A stretch of DNA of 64,000 nt. It comes from Pseudomonas sp. Au-Pse12 (GTDB taxonomy: Bacteria; Pseudomonadota; Gammaproteobacteria; Pseudomonadales; Pseudomonadaceae). The stretch is taken from contig NZ_JAJTTH010000009.1 in assembly GCF_021341665.1 (NCBI RefSeq), positions 1-64,000 of the forward strand. Reading direction: 5' to 3'. Positions within the stretch are counted from its first letter, which is position 1; the number at the start of each line of letters is the position of its first letter. A program made the position numbers and the translations under genes. Shown here piece after piece: positions 53,844 to 63,188 of this stretch. The notes under the pieces were generated by a model, which ran no database searches, was not told the DNA's origin, and was given only the letters and a program-made list of their open reading frames with translations.

Positions 53844-54449
53844 TTACTGACCAAACCCCGGCGCGGCCTCTTCGATCTGTCGCTTGCACGCCACTTTGGC
53901 CTGATCGGGATTGCAGGACAGCAGGGCGTCGACCTGGATGAAGCCTCGGGACAGCATGTTCTTTTCTCGCCACAGGTTGCCCCACGCCCCAAAGACCCCG
54001 GCGCTGAGCAGTAGCCCCAGGGCGAACCAGTGGTGGCCGTTGCCTGTATCAGGGATCAACAGGGTCAGGCCCGGCGCTGCCAGAGTGAGGCCAGTCACCC
54101 AGTACAGGTTGACGCAGAACGACCAGAACACAGTGAAAAAACACGCGGCAAAATTGAAGCCGATGGCCACCGCTTCCAGTTCGCCCTGGGGGTTGCGCCA
54201 CTTGGTGGTGCACCAGCCAGCGACCAGCAGGCAGATGAGGATGAGGCAGGGGAGCAGCACAATGCCCGAGAGGATGCAGGTGGTTTCAACATCGGCCCTC
54301 CAGGCGCGGGTCAGGTCTTGATTGAGGCGGTCGATTCTTTCCTGGTCGAGGACTCGGATAACGGCGGTCTCGCTGGGCTCGGGCCTTGGGCCAGGGCGGG
54401 CTGAGTACGGCGAAGCACAGGGACCGCCCGCGGTTTCGCGGCGGTCCAT
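53844..54449 (-). CDS. Hypothetical multi-pass membrane protein
   Basis: The protein of up to 201 residues has about four hydrophobic helices (near 60-80, 93-120, 118-135 and 140-158 in the longest form) and a short cysteine-containing C-terminal tail. No family is recognised. The first 29 residues are low-complexity and proline-rich, so the true start may be further in, but no alternative start codon with a binding site was found. It sits just before the three-lipoprotein set on the same strand. Confidence 0.6.
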   Translation of the reverse strand: MDRRETAGGPCASPYSARPGPRPEPSETAVIRVLDQERIDRLNQDLTRAWRADVETTCILSGIVLLPCLILICLLVAGWCTTKWRNPQGELEAVAIGFNFAACFFTVFWSFCVNLYWVTGLTLAAPGLTLLIPDTGNGHHWFALGLLLSAGVFGAWGNLWREKNMLSRGFIQVDALLSCNPDQAKVACKRQIEEAAPGFGQ

Positions 54450-54518
54450 GCCTTCGAGGGGCGGGCAGCCTGCTGAGCAAGGGGGCGGTTCAGCGAGCCG
54501 TGCAGGGTTGCCCGGCCC

Positions 54519-55832
54519 TCAGCGCAGTTTCTCCAGCATCTGGTAGTACCACATGCCCGCCGCCAGCATCGGGTTGCCCAACTGGTCGCCAAAGGGCACG
54601 CGGATGTGCTGGCAGGCGGCGAAGGTGTCGTAGTGGCCGAGGTGGCCGGTCAGGGCCTCGGCCATGATCTCGCCCATGATGTGGCTGGTGGCCACGCCGT
54701 GCCCGGAGTAGCCCTGGCAGTACCAGACGTTGTCCGAAAGCTTGCCCAACTGCGGGATGCGGTTGATCACGATGCCCATGGCGCAGCTCCACTGGAAGTC
54801 GATGCCCACGCCCTTGAGCGCCGGGAAGGTGCGCTCGATGCAGGGGCGCAACTCGCCGGCGATGTCCCGCGAATCCTTGCCGCTGTAGTTGGCGCCGCCG
54901 CCGAACAGCAGGCGGCCGTCGGCGGTCATGCGGTAGTAGTCGAGCACGAAGCGGCAGTCGTAGACCGCCAGGTCCTCCGGGTTCAGGCGCTTGGCCAGGT
55001 CGCCCAACGGCTCGGTGGTAACGATGCCGCCCATGGCCGGGAAGATCTTGCCCTTGAGTTTTTTCGGCTCCAGCTTGTGGTAGACGTCGCCGGCCAACAG
55101 CACCTGCTTGGCGTCGATCCGGCCCTGGGCGGTGATCACCGCGGGGCGTTCACCGTGGACGATTTCCAGCACCTGGCTGTGTTCGAAGATCAGCGCTCCC
55201 AGGCTTTCGGCGGCCCGGGCTTCGCCGATGCACAGGTTCAGCGGGTGCAGGTGCAGGTTGCGGGTGTTCTTGATGGCGCCGTGATAGAGCTCGCTTTCCA
55301 GCAGGCCGCGGACCTGGCCCCGGTCCAGCAGGCTGACTTCGTCGCCCATGCCGCGGCGCACCGCTTCTTCGTAGTCGGCCCGCAGGCCCGGCAGGTGGCT
55401 GGGCTTGTAGGCCGCGTGCAGGTGACCGTGCTTGAGGTCGCAGGCGATGGCGTATTTCTCCACCCGCTGCTGGATGATCCGGTGCCCGCGCCAGCGCAGG
55501 TTCCAGATGAAGTCGTCGACTTCCTTGCCGAGGCTGCGGCCCATCTGCTTGCGCATGGCCTCGTTGCCCGAGAGGCTGCCGGTGACCTGGCCACCGTTGC
55601 GCCCGGTGGCGCCCCAGCCGATCTTGTGGCTTTCGACGATGGCGACTTTCAGGCCGCGCTCGGCCAGTTCCACCGCGCTGGCGACGCCGGTGAAGCCGCC
55701 GCCGATGATCACCACATCCACCTGATGGGTGCCTTGCAGAGTCGGGTAGTGGGTTTCCTGGTTCAGGGTGGCGCTGTAGTAGCTGGGGCAGCGTTCGGCT
55801 GCCGGGGTCCGCGGATCGAAGGCGGCTGTCAT
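54519..55832 (-). CDS. FAD-dependent amine oxidase, PuuB-like (gamma-glutamylputrescine oxidase)
   Basis: The 437-residue protein has the DAO-type FAD motif VVIIGGGFTGVASAVELAERG and the segment GWGATGRNGGQVTGSL found in PuuB and related amine oxidases. It lies on the same strand downstream of a PuuA-like glutamine synthetase-family gene, 159 bases away, which supports a role in oxidising a gamma-glutamylated amine such as gamma-glutamylputrescine. GAGGA lies about seven bases before the ATG. The exact amine is not certain. Confidence 0.88.
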   Translation of the reverse strand: MTAAFDPRTPAAERCPSYYSATLNQETHYPTLQGTHQVDVVIIGGGFTGVASAVELAERGLKVAIVESHKIGWGATGRNGGQVTGSLSGNEAMRKQMGRSLGKEVDDFIWNLRWRGHRIIQQRVEKYAIACDLKHGHLHAAYKPSHLPGLRADYEEAVRRGMGDEVSLLDRGQVRGLLESELYHGAIKNTRNLHLHPLNLCIGEARAAESLGALIFEHSQVLEIVHGERPAVITAQGRIDAKQVLLAGDVYHKLEPKKLKGKIFPAMGGIVTTEPLGDLAKRLNPEDLAVYDCRFVLDYYRMTADGRLLFGGGANYSGKDSRDIAGELRPCIERTFPALKGVGIDFQWSCAMGIVINRIPQLGKLSDNVWYCQGYSGHGVATSHIMGEIMAEALTGHLGHYDTFAACQHIRVPFGDQLGNPMLAAGMWYYQMLEKLR

Positions 55833-55991
55833 GGAAAAATCCTCGTGGAAAAATCAACCGGGCGGCCGCGTGCAGGGCAGCCGCCAGCGCTTCAGGAGCT
55901 GTCGATGATCTGCCGGGCGCAGCTCAGGTCCGGCAAAGCGGTTTCAGGCCGCCTTGCCCATGAGCCCAGCGCCGCAGATCGTTGCTGCGGC

Positions 55992-57356
55992 TCAGGCCTG
56001 CGTCAGGTACCAGCGCCAGTCCTGCTCGCCGACTTCGGCCATGAACTGGCGGTACTCGGCACGCTTGACCGCCAGGTACACACCGAGGAATTCGCTGCCC
56101 AGGGCATCTCGGGCCCAGGCCGATTGCTCCAGGGCCACCAGCGAGGTCAGCCAGTCGGTGGGCAGCAGTTCGGTGGCTTGGGCGTAGCCGTTGCCTTGTA
56201 CCGGTTCGCCCGGGTCGAGGTGTTCGCGCAGGCCGCGATGCACCCCGGCGAGAATCGCCGCTGCCGCCAGATAGGGGTTGGCGTCGGCGCCGCAGATGCG
56301 GTGTTCGATGTGCCGGCTATTGGCTGGGCCACCGGGCACGCGCAGGCTCACGGTGCGGTTGTCGACCCCCCAGGTGGGGGCCAGGGGCGCGTAGCTGTTG
56401 CTCTGGAAGCGCCGGTAGGAGTTGGCGTTGGGGCAGAACAGCAGCAGCGATTCCAGCAGAGACGCGAGCATGCCGCCCACCGCCTCACGCAGCAGCGGGG
56501 TGCCGGCCGGATCCTCGGAGGCGAACAGGTTGCGGCCCGCCGCGTCGGCGATGCTCACGTGCATGTGCATGCCGGTGCCGGCCAGGTGGTCGAAGGGCTT
56601 GGCCATGAAGGTCGCCTGCATCCCGTGCTTGTGGGCTACGGCCTTGACCAGGCGCTTGTAGCGCACGGCCTGGTCCATGGCCTGCAGGGCGTCACCGTGC
56701 TCCAGGGTGATTTCCACCTGCCCCGGGGCGTACTCGGAAATCGCCGTGCGCGCGGGAATGCCTTGCAGCTTGCAGGCGGCGTAGAGGTCGGCGAGGAACG
56801 GCTCGATCTGCTCCAGCTCGCGCAGGCCGTAGACCTGGGTGCTGCGCGGGCGCCCGCCATCAGCGTCCAGGGCCGGTTGCGGCCGGCCATTGCCGTCGCG
56901 CCTGGCATCCAGCAGATAGAACTCCAGCTCGCAGGCCATCACCGGGTGGTAGCCCTCGGCCTTGAGCCCGTCGATGACCTTGATCAGCAGGTGGCGCGGG
57001 TCGGCGATGCTGGCGGGCAGGCCCTCCTGCGGGTGCATGCTGACTTGCACGGCGGCAGTGGGGATCTGCCGCCAGGGCAGGCGCACCAGGCTGCCGGCCA
57101 GCGGGTAGGCGCGGCAGTCGATGTCGCCGACGTCCCACACCAGCCCGGAGTTCTCGACATCGTCGCCATTGAGGGTCAGGCCGAGGATGGTGCTGGGCAG
57201 GGGCCGGCCGCTTGCATACACCGCCAGCAGTTCTTCGCGGTGCAGCAGCTTGCCTCGGGGCACGCCGTTGGCGTCGAGGATGAACAGCTCGATCATGTCG
57301 ATATCGGGGTGGGCGGCCAGGAAACCACGGGCCTCGTCTAGGGCTGCAAAATTCAT
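55992..57356 (-). CDS. Glutamine synthetase-family gamma-glutamyl-amine ligase (PuuA-like)
   Basis: The 454-residue protein has the GS domain pattern: MACELEFYLLDAR, AGTGMHMHVS and the C-terminal segment EHRICGADANPYLAAAA. Such enzymes in pseudomonads ligate glutamate to polyamines or ethanolamine-type amines with ATP. Beside a PuuB-like oxidase gene, a role in polyamine catabolism is likely. The ATG at 57356 is chosen; the frame is open 79 codons further upstream but that part is proline- and alanine-rich and not family-like. Confidence 0.88.
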   Translation of the reverse strand: MNFAALDEARGFLAAHPDIDMIELFILDANGVPRGKLLHREELLAVYASGRPLPSTILGLTLNGDDVENSGLVWDVGDIDCRAYPLAGSLVRLPWRQIPTAAVQVSMHPQEGLPASIADPRHLLIKVIDGLKAEGYHPVMACELEFYLLDARRDGNGRPQPALDADGGRPRSTQVYGLRELEQIEPFLADLYAACKLQGIPARTAISEYAPGQVEITLEHGDALQAMDQAVRYKRLVKAVAHKHGMQATFMAKPFDHLAGTGMHMHVSIADAAGRNLFASEDPAGTPLLREAVGGMLASLLESLLLFCPNANSYRRFQSNSYAPLAPTWGVDNRTVSLRVPGGPANSRHIEHRICGADANPYLAAAAILAGVHRGLREHLDPGEPVQGNGYAQATELLPTDWLTSLVALEQSAWARDALGSEFLGVYLAVKRAEYRQFMAEVGEQDWRWYLTQA

Positions 57357-57987
57357 CTGTGTACTCGCTTGGCGCCACTGGGGCGCGCAGGTTTTCAGGG
57401 CCTGCAACGACGCCGCGCACGGGCCGTTTGCAAGGGCAGAAATCAGGTCTGGAGGGTGCGCGCAGGGAGGCGCGCTCAAGCCAGCAGCGAGTTGTCCGGA
57501 GGGCGTGAGGAGTGGCGCAGGCGGGAACGGCACAGGGCCATGGGCAGGTTGACCAGGAGCTTCATGGGCAGGACCTGTCCAGGAAGTACGCACCGATCAC
57601 GGCGGCGCGGTCCTCATGAACCTCATGAGGCGTGGCGGGGAGTGAGCGGGGCAGCGAGAACCGAGCGTCGACATCGCCACCGCGGCCACAGTGCAGGGGC
57701 GCGGGAGTTGATTTGTCGAATCCGTGATACGGGCTCAGGGGGTACATCGCCGGGTGATCTCGCTGTCGAGTTCGTGGTGATTATTCTTGATAGGAACCGG
57801 GCACTGGCGGTGCGGATAAAGGGCGCCGCACGCTCAGGGCGGATCAATACTGCAAGAATCCGCCAGCCAATGTAAGGGGGGTAAAGGGCCCAAGGCCCCT
57901 GGCGAGCGCCCCTCGATCGCGGGCAGAGGCGCGTGCTAGAGCGGTGCGTCCTTGTCGGTAGAAGTGTCTGATTTTTTTTACAGCGTT
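57357..57987. other. Upstream region of the PuuA-like gene
   Basis: About 630 bases. It should contain the promoter of the PuuA-like gene. The segment near 57955-57975 has a short T run. Open frames here lack binding sites. No repeat was seen. Confidence 0.4.
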
Positions 57988-58647
57988 TCAGTAGACACCC
58001 GGCAGCAGGCGCCAGCTGCGAGCGCAATAGTCCTCATATTCCTGGCCGAAATGCCCCAGCAACAAGGCCTCCTCGGCGTGGATCCGCGCGATCAGCGGGA
58101 TCAGGGTCAGCGCCGCCAGCAGCAGCCCCAGCCCCGAGCGAAACGCCAGGGCCCAGCCCACGGCGTTCACCAACAGGCCCAGGTAACTGGGGTTGCGCAG
58201 GTGGCGATAGAGGCCGTCCACCACCAACTGGTGGCCGGGCTGGATCGCCACCAAGCCGCTGAAGCGCCGGCCGAGGATGAACACCGGCCACAGGCGCAGC
58301 ACACCGCCGAGAATGAACAGCAAGGCGCCGAGCCAGCGCAGGCCTTCACCGCCGAAGGTGCAGAAATCCATGCGGTCGCTGTAGGCCGGGACAAAGCCAC
58401 TCAACAGGCCGATCACCCCGAACACCGGCAGCACCCAGCGGTTGCCCTGATCTTCCCGCACGCCGCTGCTCAGGTTGACCTCGCTGGACAGCGAAGCGAC
58501 CACCATCAGCAAGGTGGCGAGGGTGATCAGGGTCAGCGGTGGATGGCCGAAGAAGGCGGCGAAACCGCCAATGCCCCAGATCGCCAGGCCCAGGTAGGCG
58601 AGGGCGCCGAGAAGGCTGGAGACGGCCAGCCTGGGGGAAATTTTCAT
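57988..58647 (-). CDS. Isoprenylcysteine carboxyl methyltransferase-family membrane protein
   Basis: The 219-residue protein has about five hydrophobic helices. The C-terminal part contains VVDGLYRHLRNPSYLGLLVN and HAEEALLLGHFGQEYEDYC, the signature of the ICMT/phospholipid methyltransferase family, which moves a methyl group from SAM to a membrane substrate. The substrate cannot be told. It is a single gene; a REP copy lies just before its start. Confidence 0.87.
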   Translation of the reverse strand: MKISPRLAVSSLLGALAYLGLAIWGIGGFAAFFGHPPLTLITLATLLMVVASLSSEVNLSSGVREDQGNRWVLPVFGVIGLLSGFVPAYSDRMDFCTFGGEGLRWLGALLFILGGVLRLWPVFILGRRFSGLVAIQPGHQLVVDGLYRHLRNPSYLGLLVNAVGWALAFRSGLGLLLAALTLIPLIARIHAEEALLLGHFGQEYEDYCARSWRLLPGVY

Positions 58648-58683
58648 GATGAGCTACGCCAATGCCGGGAACACTCCCCTGAG

Positions 58684-58710
58684 TGTAGGAGCCCGCTTGC
58701 GGGCGAAGGC
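58684..58710. repeat. Single REP-like palindrome
   Basis: GTAGGAGCCCGCTTGCGGGC is a REP-class palindrome variant between the ICMT-like gene and the LysR gene. Confidence 0.55.
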
Positions 58711-58728
58711 GCACGTCCGTCAGATGGC

Positions 58729-59625
58729 TCAGGCCACGGCTTTTTCAGTCAGGTGCCCCACCAGAAAATCAATAAACACCCGAGTCTTCTGCGGCACCCG
58801 TCGCGCCGAGGGGTAGACCACGTTGACGCTGATGGGCGGCGCCTGCCATTCACACAGCACCGGCACCAGGCGCCCGGCCGCCAGGGCTTCTTCGACGATG
58901 AAGTCCGGTAGCAGGGCGATGCCCATGCCGGCCTCGGCGGCCTGGGCCAGCAGGTCGCCGTTGTTGGCGTGCAGCGGCCCGGTGACGTGCACCCGCTGGG
59001 TGTCGCTGCCGTTGCTCAATTGCAGGCTGACGCCGCTTTGCAGGTAGCCGTAGTTCAGGCACTGGTGGCTGCTCAGGTCCTTGGGGTGGCCGGGCACTCC
59101 GGCCCGGGCCAGGTAGCTGGGCGCGGCCACCATGATCCGCGGCGCCGGCGCCAGCTGCCGGGCCACCATCGAGGAATCCGGCAGGCTGGCGATGCGCAGG
59201 GTGACGTCGAAACCGCCGCGCACCGGATCCACCTGCTGGTCGCTGAGCACCAGCTGCAACTCGATCAGCGGGTGCTGTTCATGGAACAGCGGCACCAGCG
59301 GCCCGAGCCGGCGCAGGCCGAAAGACATCGGCGCATTGACCCGCAACACGCCGCGCAGTTCGGCGACACCGTCCCGGGCCCGTTGTTCGGCCTCGTCCAG
59401 GGCCGCCAGCACCTCCCGGGCGTTTTCGTAGTACTCGGCGCCGGCTTCGGTCAGGTGCAGGCTGCGGGTGGTGCGCTGCAGCAGTTGCACGCCAATGGCC
59501 TCTTCCAGGGCCTGGATCTGTTTGCTGACCTTGGAGCGGGGCACGTCCATGGCCCGGGCGGCGGCGGCAAAACCACTCTCATCAACGGTGACGACGAAAG
59601 CGCGCATGCATTCGATACGGTCCAT
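58729..59625 (-). CDS. LysR family transcriptional regulator of the YcaC operon
   Basis: The 298-residue protein has an N-terminal winged helix-turn-helix (DESGFAAAARAMDVPRSKVSKQIQALEEAIGVQLLQRTTRSLHLTEAG) and a C-terminal substrate-binding domain (VLRVNAPMSFGLRRL). It is divergent from the gene at 59787. A 13-base palindrome, GAATCAATGATTC at 59642-59654, lies in the shared intergenic region, close to its own start, and is a candidate binding site. It probably controls the hydrolase-monooxygenase-amidohydrolase unit. Confidence 0.92.
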   Translation of the reverse strand: MDRIECMRAFVVTVDESGFAAAARAMDVPRSKVSKQIQALEEAIGVQLLQRTTRSLHLTEAGAEYYENAREVLAALDEAEQRARDGVAELRGVLRVNAPMSFGLRRLGPLVPLFHEQHPLIELQLVLSDQQVDPVRGGFDVTLRIASLPDSSMVARQLAPAPRIMVAAPSYLARAGVPGHPKDLSSHQCLNYGYLQSGVSLQLSNGSDTQRVHVTGPLHANNGDLLAQAAEAGMGIALLPDFIVEEALAAGRLVPVLCEWQAPPISVNVVYPSARRVPQKTRVFIDFLVGHLTEKAVA

Positions 59626-59641
59626 GATTGTCCCTTATTTA

Positions 59642-59654
59642 GAATCAATGATTC
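59642..59654. promoter_or_regulatory. Candidate LysR-type operator
   Basis: GAATCAATGATTC has perfect six-base arms around a single A. It lies 17 bases before the LysR start codon and 133 bases before the YcaC-type gene. Confidence 0.5.
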
Positions 59655-59786
59655 CTGATTTTAGGGAATTGTTCCGATTTCTACCAAGGCCTAAATTAGC
59701 CACCAAGCCGGACGCAACAGGGCGCAAGCAGCGCCATCAGCCGGTCATGTTCGACCCTCACTCTCTGACTGCAAAAGGAACGCGCC

Positions 59787-60428
59787 ATGTCCATTCGTGA
59801 ATTGCTCAACCCCGCCAACTCCGCCCTGATCCTCATCGACCACCAGCCGCAGATGGCCTTCGGCGTGCAATCGATCGATCGCCAGACCCTGAAGAACAAC
59901 ACCGTGGCCCTGGCCAAGGCGGCCAAGATCTTCAACGTGCCGAGCATCCTCACCTCGGTGGAAACCGAAAGCTTCAGCGGCTATATCTGGCCGGAACTGC
60001 TGGCGGTGTTCCCCGGCCAGCAGCCCATCGAACGCACCTCGATGAACTCCTGGGAAGACCGCAAGCTGGTGGAGGCGGTGAAGGCCACCGGGCGCAAGAA
60101 ACTGGTGATGGCGGCGCTGTGGACCGAGGTCTGCCTGACGTTCCCGGCCCTGGAAGCCCTGGCCGAAGGTTATGAGGTGTACATCGTCACCGATGCCTCC
60201 GGCGGCACCAGCCAGGAAGCCCACGACATGGCCGTGCAGCGGATGATCCAGGCCGGCGCGGTGCCGGTGACCTGGCAGCAGGTGCTGCTGGAATACCAGC
60301 GTGACTGGGCGCACAAGGACACCTACGAGGCGGTCATGGGCCTGGTGCTGGAGCACAGCGGCGCCTACGGCATGGGCGTGGACTACGCCTACAGCATGGT
60401 GCACAAGGCCCCGCAACGTCAGCTGTAG
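59787..60428 (+). CDS. Cysteine hydrolase, isochorismatase/YcaC family
   Basis: The 213-residue protein has the isochorismatase-fold pattern, with Asp18 in LILIDHQPQM and the catalytic cysteine in LWTEVCLTFPAL (Cys116). It resembles YcaC, whose natural substrate is unknown. AAAGGAACGCGCC lies just before the ATG. It heads a plus-strand unit with the monooxygenase-domain and amidohydrolase genes, which suggests a role in breaking amide or similar bonds in one pathway. Confidence 0.9.
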   Translation: MSIRELLNPANSALILIDHQPQMAFGVQSIDRQTLKNNTVALAKAAKIFNVPSILTSVETESFSGYIWPELLAVFPGQQPIERTSMNSWEDRKLVEAVKATGRKKLVMAALWTEVCLTFPALEALAEGYEVYIVTDASGGTSQEAHDMAVQRMIQAGAVPVTWQQVLLEYQRDWAHKDTYEAVMGLVLEHSGAYGMGVDYAYSMVHKAPQRQL

Positions 60429-60480
60429 GAGCCGGCTGGCCGGCGAAAGCGCTAAATGCTTTCGCTGGCAAGCCAGCGGC
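60424..60480. repeat. REP pair between the YcaC and monooxygenase genes
   Basis: GTAGGAGCCGGCTGGCCGGC is followed by an inverted, diverged copy (TTCGCTGGCAAGCCAGCGGC). REP sequences between genes in one operon can affect transcript stability. Confidence 0.7.
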
Positions 60481-60548
60481 CATGAGCCTTAACTGTGATG
60501 CGCGGGTGCAGCCGGCGTGATCCTCCTTCCCGATGCTGGAGCCTACTG

Positions 60549-61127
60549 ATGAACATCGAACTCACCGACGGTGTCGTGACCCTGCTGGTGCGCCACCGGA
60601 TCAAGCAGGGCCAGGAACAGGCCTATGAAACCTGGCTGCGGCAGATCATCGCCAAGGCCCGCAGCTACCCGGGACACCTGGGCATCGACGTGGTCCGCGG
60701 CCACAGCGGCGGTCTCGGGCTGTTCACCAGCGTGCTGCGCTTTGCCAGCACCGAGCAGTTGCAGAACTGGCTGGATTCCGCCGACCGCCGCGAGCTGGTA
60801 CAGCAGGCCCAGCACCTGCTGGCCGACGGCGACCAGACCGAAATCAACGCCGACCGCGAATTCTGGTTCACCCCCCAGGACAGCGCGGCGCCAACGCCAC
60901 CGCCACGCTGGAAACAGGCCTGCGTGACCTTCCTGGTGATCCTGCCGCTGAGCTTCCTGGTGCCGCAGTTGTGGAAGCCGGTGTTTGCCCTGCTGCCCTG
61001 GCTTGGCGGCTATGTGCCGGCCACGGTGCTGATCACCCTGAGCATCGTGCTGCTGGTGGTCTACGTCTTCATGCCCCGGGTCACGCGCCTGTTCAGCCGC
61101 TGGCTGCAACCGCGCCGCGCGGCCTGA
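60549..61127 (+). CDS. Antibiotic biosynthesis monooxygenase-domain membrane protein
   Basis: The 192-residue protein has an N-terminal ABM-like domain (about 1-115): VTLLVRHRIKQGQEQAYETWLRQIIAKARSYPGHLG and the repeat pattern with FTSVLRFASTEQLQNWL. Two hydrophobic helices follow (about 125-150 and 160-180). ABM domains bind small aromatic or oxygen-sensitive molecules; the membrane tail is seen in some family members. An ATG at 60549 is chosen because an upstream in-frame ATG at 60495 lies just after the REP copy and lacks a binding site. It is the second gene of the unit. Confidence 0.85.
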   Translation: MNIELTDGVVTLLVRHRIKQGQEQAYETWLRQIIAKARSYPGHLGIDVVRGHSGGLGLFTSVLRFASTEQLQNWLDSADRRELVQQAQHLLADGDQTEINADREFWFTPQDSAAPTPPPRWKQACVTFLVILPLSFLVPQLWKPVFALLPWLGGYVPATVLITLSIVLLVVYVFMPRVTRLFSRWLQPRRAA

Positions 61128-61158
61128 TTCCTTCCCGACCTTCGTTTGGAGCAACGCC

Positions 61159-63009
61159 ATGAAACCCAATGCAATTGCCGACCTGATTCTGTTCAACGGC
61201 CGCCTGCACACCGTGGACCGGGCCCAGCCCCGGGCGAGCGCGGTGGCGATCAAGGACGGGCGCTTCATTACCGTGGGCAATGACGCCGAGGCCATGGCCC
61301 TGCGCGGCGCCGGCACCCAGGTCATCGACCTGATGGGGCGCACGGTGATCCCCGGGCTCAACGACTCGCACCTGCACCTGATCCGCGGTGGCCTCAACTA
61401 CAACCTGGAGCTGCGTTGGGAAGGCGTGCCGTCCCTGGCCGATGCCCTGCGCCTGCTCAAGGAACAGGCCCTGCGCACCCCGGCGCCGCAGTGGGTGCGG
61501 GTGGTGGGCGGCTGGAACGAATTCCAGTTCGCCGAGAAACGCATGCCGACCCTGGAGGAACTGAACCAGGCGGCGCCGGACACCCCGGTGTTCGTCCTGC
61601 ACCTGTATGACCGCGCCTTGCTCAACCGCGCCGCGCTGCGGGTGGTGGGCTACGACCGCAACACGCCGAACCCGCCCGGCGGCGAGATTGTTCGCGATGG
61701 CAATGGCAACCCCACCGGCATGCTGATCGCCCGGCCCAACGCGATGATCCTCTATGCGACCCTGGCCAAGGGGCCCAAGCTGCCCCTGGAATACCAGGTC
61801 AACTCCACCCGCCAGTTCATGCGCGAACTCAACCGCCTCGGGGTCACCAGCGCCATCGACGCCGGTGGCGGCTTCCAGAACTACCCGGACGACTATCAGG
61901 TGATCAACCAGCTGGCGGCTCAGCAGCAGCTCACCGTGCGCATCGCCTACAACCTGTTCACCCAGAAGCCCAAGGAAGAACTGGCCGACTTCAAGCACTG
62001 GACGTCCAGTGTCACCTACGGCCAGGGCGACGACTTCCTGCGGCACAACGGGGCAGGGGAGATGCTGGTGTTCTCCGCCGCCGACTTCGAGGACTTCCTC
62101 GAACCGCGCCCCGACCTGCCGCAGGCCATGGAGCAAGAGCTGGAACCGGTGGTGCGCCACCTGGTGGAGCAGCGCTGGCCGTTCCGCCTGCACGCCACCT
62201 ACGACGAATCCATCTCGCGGATGCTCGACGTTTTCGAAAAGGTCGACCGCGACATCCCCTTCAACGGCCTGCCGTGGTTCTTCGATCACGCGGAAACCAT
62301 CAGCCCGAAGAACATCGAGCGGGTGCGGGCCCTGGGCGGAGGCATCGCCATCCAGGACCGCATGGCCTTCCAGGGCGAATACTTCGTCGAACGCTACGGC
62401 GCCAAGGCCGCCGAGATGACCCCGCCGATCCAGCGCATGCTCGCCGAAGGCATTCCGGTGGGCGCCGGCACCGACGCCACCCGGGTGTCCAGCTACAACC
62501 CCTGGACCTCGCTGTACTGGATGGTCAGTGGCCGCACGGTGGGTGGCCTGGAGCTGTATCCCCAGGGCTTGAGCCGCGACACCGCGCTGGAGCTCTACAC
62601 CCACGGCAGCGCCTGGTTCTCTTCGGAGCAGGGCAAGAAAGGCCAGATCAAGGTCGGGCAACTGGCGGACCTGGTGGCCCTGTCGGCGGACTACTTCAGC
62701 GTCGAGGAAGAGGCGATCAAGTGGATCGAATCCCTGCTGACCCTGGTGGACGGCAAGGTGGTCCACGCGGCCGGCGACTTCGCCAAACTGGCTCCGCCGA
62801 GCCTGCCGGTGACCCCGGACTGGTCGCCGGTGGCCAAGGTGCCGGGGCACTGGAAACCCAACGCACCGCTGCAGAACCAGGTGCACCAATGCAGCGGACC
62901 GTGCGCGGTGCATGCCCACGGGCACCAGAAGGCGCGCATGTCCAATGTGCCGGTGAGTGACTTCCAGGGGTTCTGGGGGGCGTTTGGGTGTTCGTGTTTT
63001 GCGTTCTGA
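61159..63009 (+). CDS. Amidohydrolase (YtcJ-like, metal-dependent)
   Basis: The 616-residue protein has the amidohydrolase layout: PGLNDSHLHLIRGG near the N-terminus with the metal-binding His-x-His, a TIM barrel, and GAGTDATR late in the barrel with the conserved Asp. The C-terminal tail (HQCSGPCAVHAHGH) is histidine- and cysteine-rich, as in some family members. It hydrolyses C-N bonds; the substrate is unknown. It is third in the unit started by the YcaC-type gene, with its start 31 bases after the monooxygenase stop. Confidence 0.9.
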   Translation: MKPNAIADLILFNGRLHTVDRAQPRASAVAIKDGRFITVGNDAEAMALRGAGTQVIDLMGRTVIPGLNDSHLHLIRGGLNYNLELRWEGVPSLADALRLLKEQALRTPAPQWVRVVGGWNEFQFAEKRMPTLEELNQAAPDTPVFVLHLYDRALLNRAALRVVGYDRNTPNPPGGEIVRDGNGNPTGMLIARPNAMILYATLAKGPKLPLEYQVNSTRQFMRELNRLGVTSAIDAGGGFQNYPDDYQVINQLAAQQQLTVRIAYNLFTQKPKEELADFKHWTSSVTYGQGDDFLRHNGAGEMLVFSAADFEDFLEPRPDLPQAMEQELEPVVRHLVEQRWPFRLHATYDESISRMLDVFEKVDRDIPFNGLPWFFDHAETISPKNIERVRALGGGIAIQDRMAFQGEYFVERYGAKAAEMTPPIQRMLAEGIPVGAGTDATRVSSYNPWTSLYWMVSGRTVGGLELYPQGLSRDTALELYTHGSAWFSSEQGKKGQIKVGQLADLVALSADYFSVEEEAIKWIESLLTLVDGKVVHAAGDFAKLAPPSLPVTPDWSPVAKVPGHWKPNAPLQNQVHQCSGPCAVHAHGHQKARMSNVPVSDFQGFWGAFGCSCFAF

Positions 63010-63075
63010 GGTATCTGTAGCGGCACGGTACGCTTGTGTTTGTACGGATTAAACACAGTCTTGACGATTCAACTG

Positions 63076-63102
63076 AGCCCGGACCTGGTCCGGGCTTTTT
63101 TG
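63076..63102 (+). terminator. Intrinsic terminator after the amidohydrolase
   Basis: AGCCCGGA (63076-63083) pairs with TCCGGGCT (63089-63096) around CCTGG, followed by TTTTTT. It closes the YcaC-monooxygenase-amidohydrolase unit. Confidence 0.88.
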
Positions 63103-63188
63103 TATTCTGGGGCTGGCTGTTGTGGCGTGAGTGCTTGTGTGAGGCTTACTGGCTAAGTAGGAGGGGCTCAGGAGTGAGTGGATTGAAC

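Noticed and set aside
54606..57341. Long open frame of about 911 codons on the plus strand
   Set aside because: It is antisense to the PuuB-like and PuuA-like genes, which match known families over their full length.
61093..62925. Long open frame of about 610 codons on the minus strand
   Set aside because: Antisense to the amidohydrolase gene with its clear metal-binding motifs; composition is that of a shadow frame.
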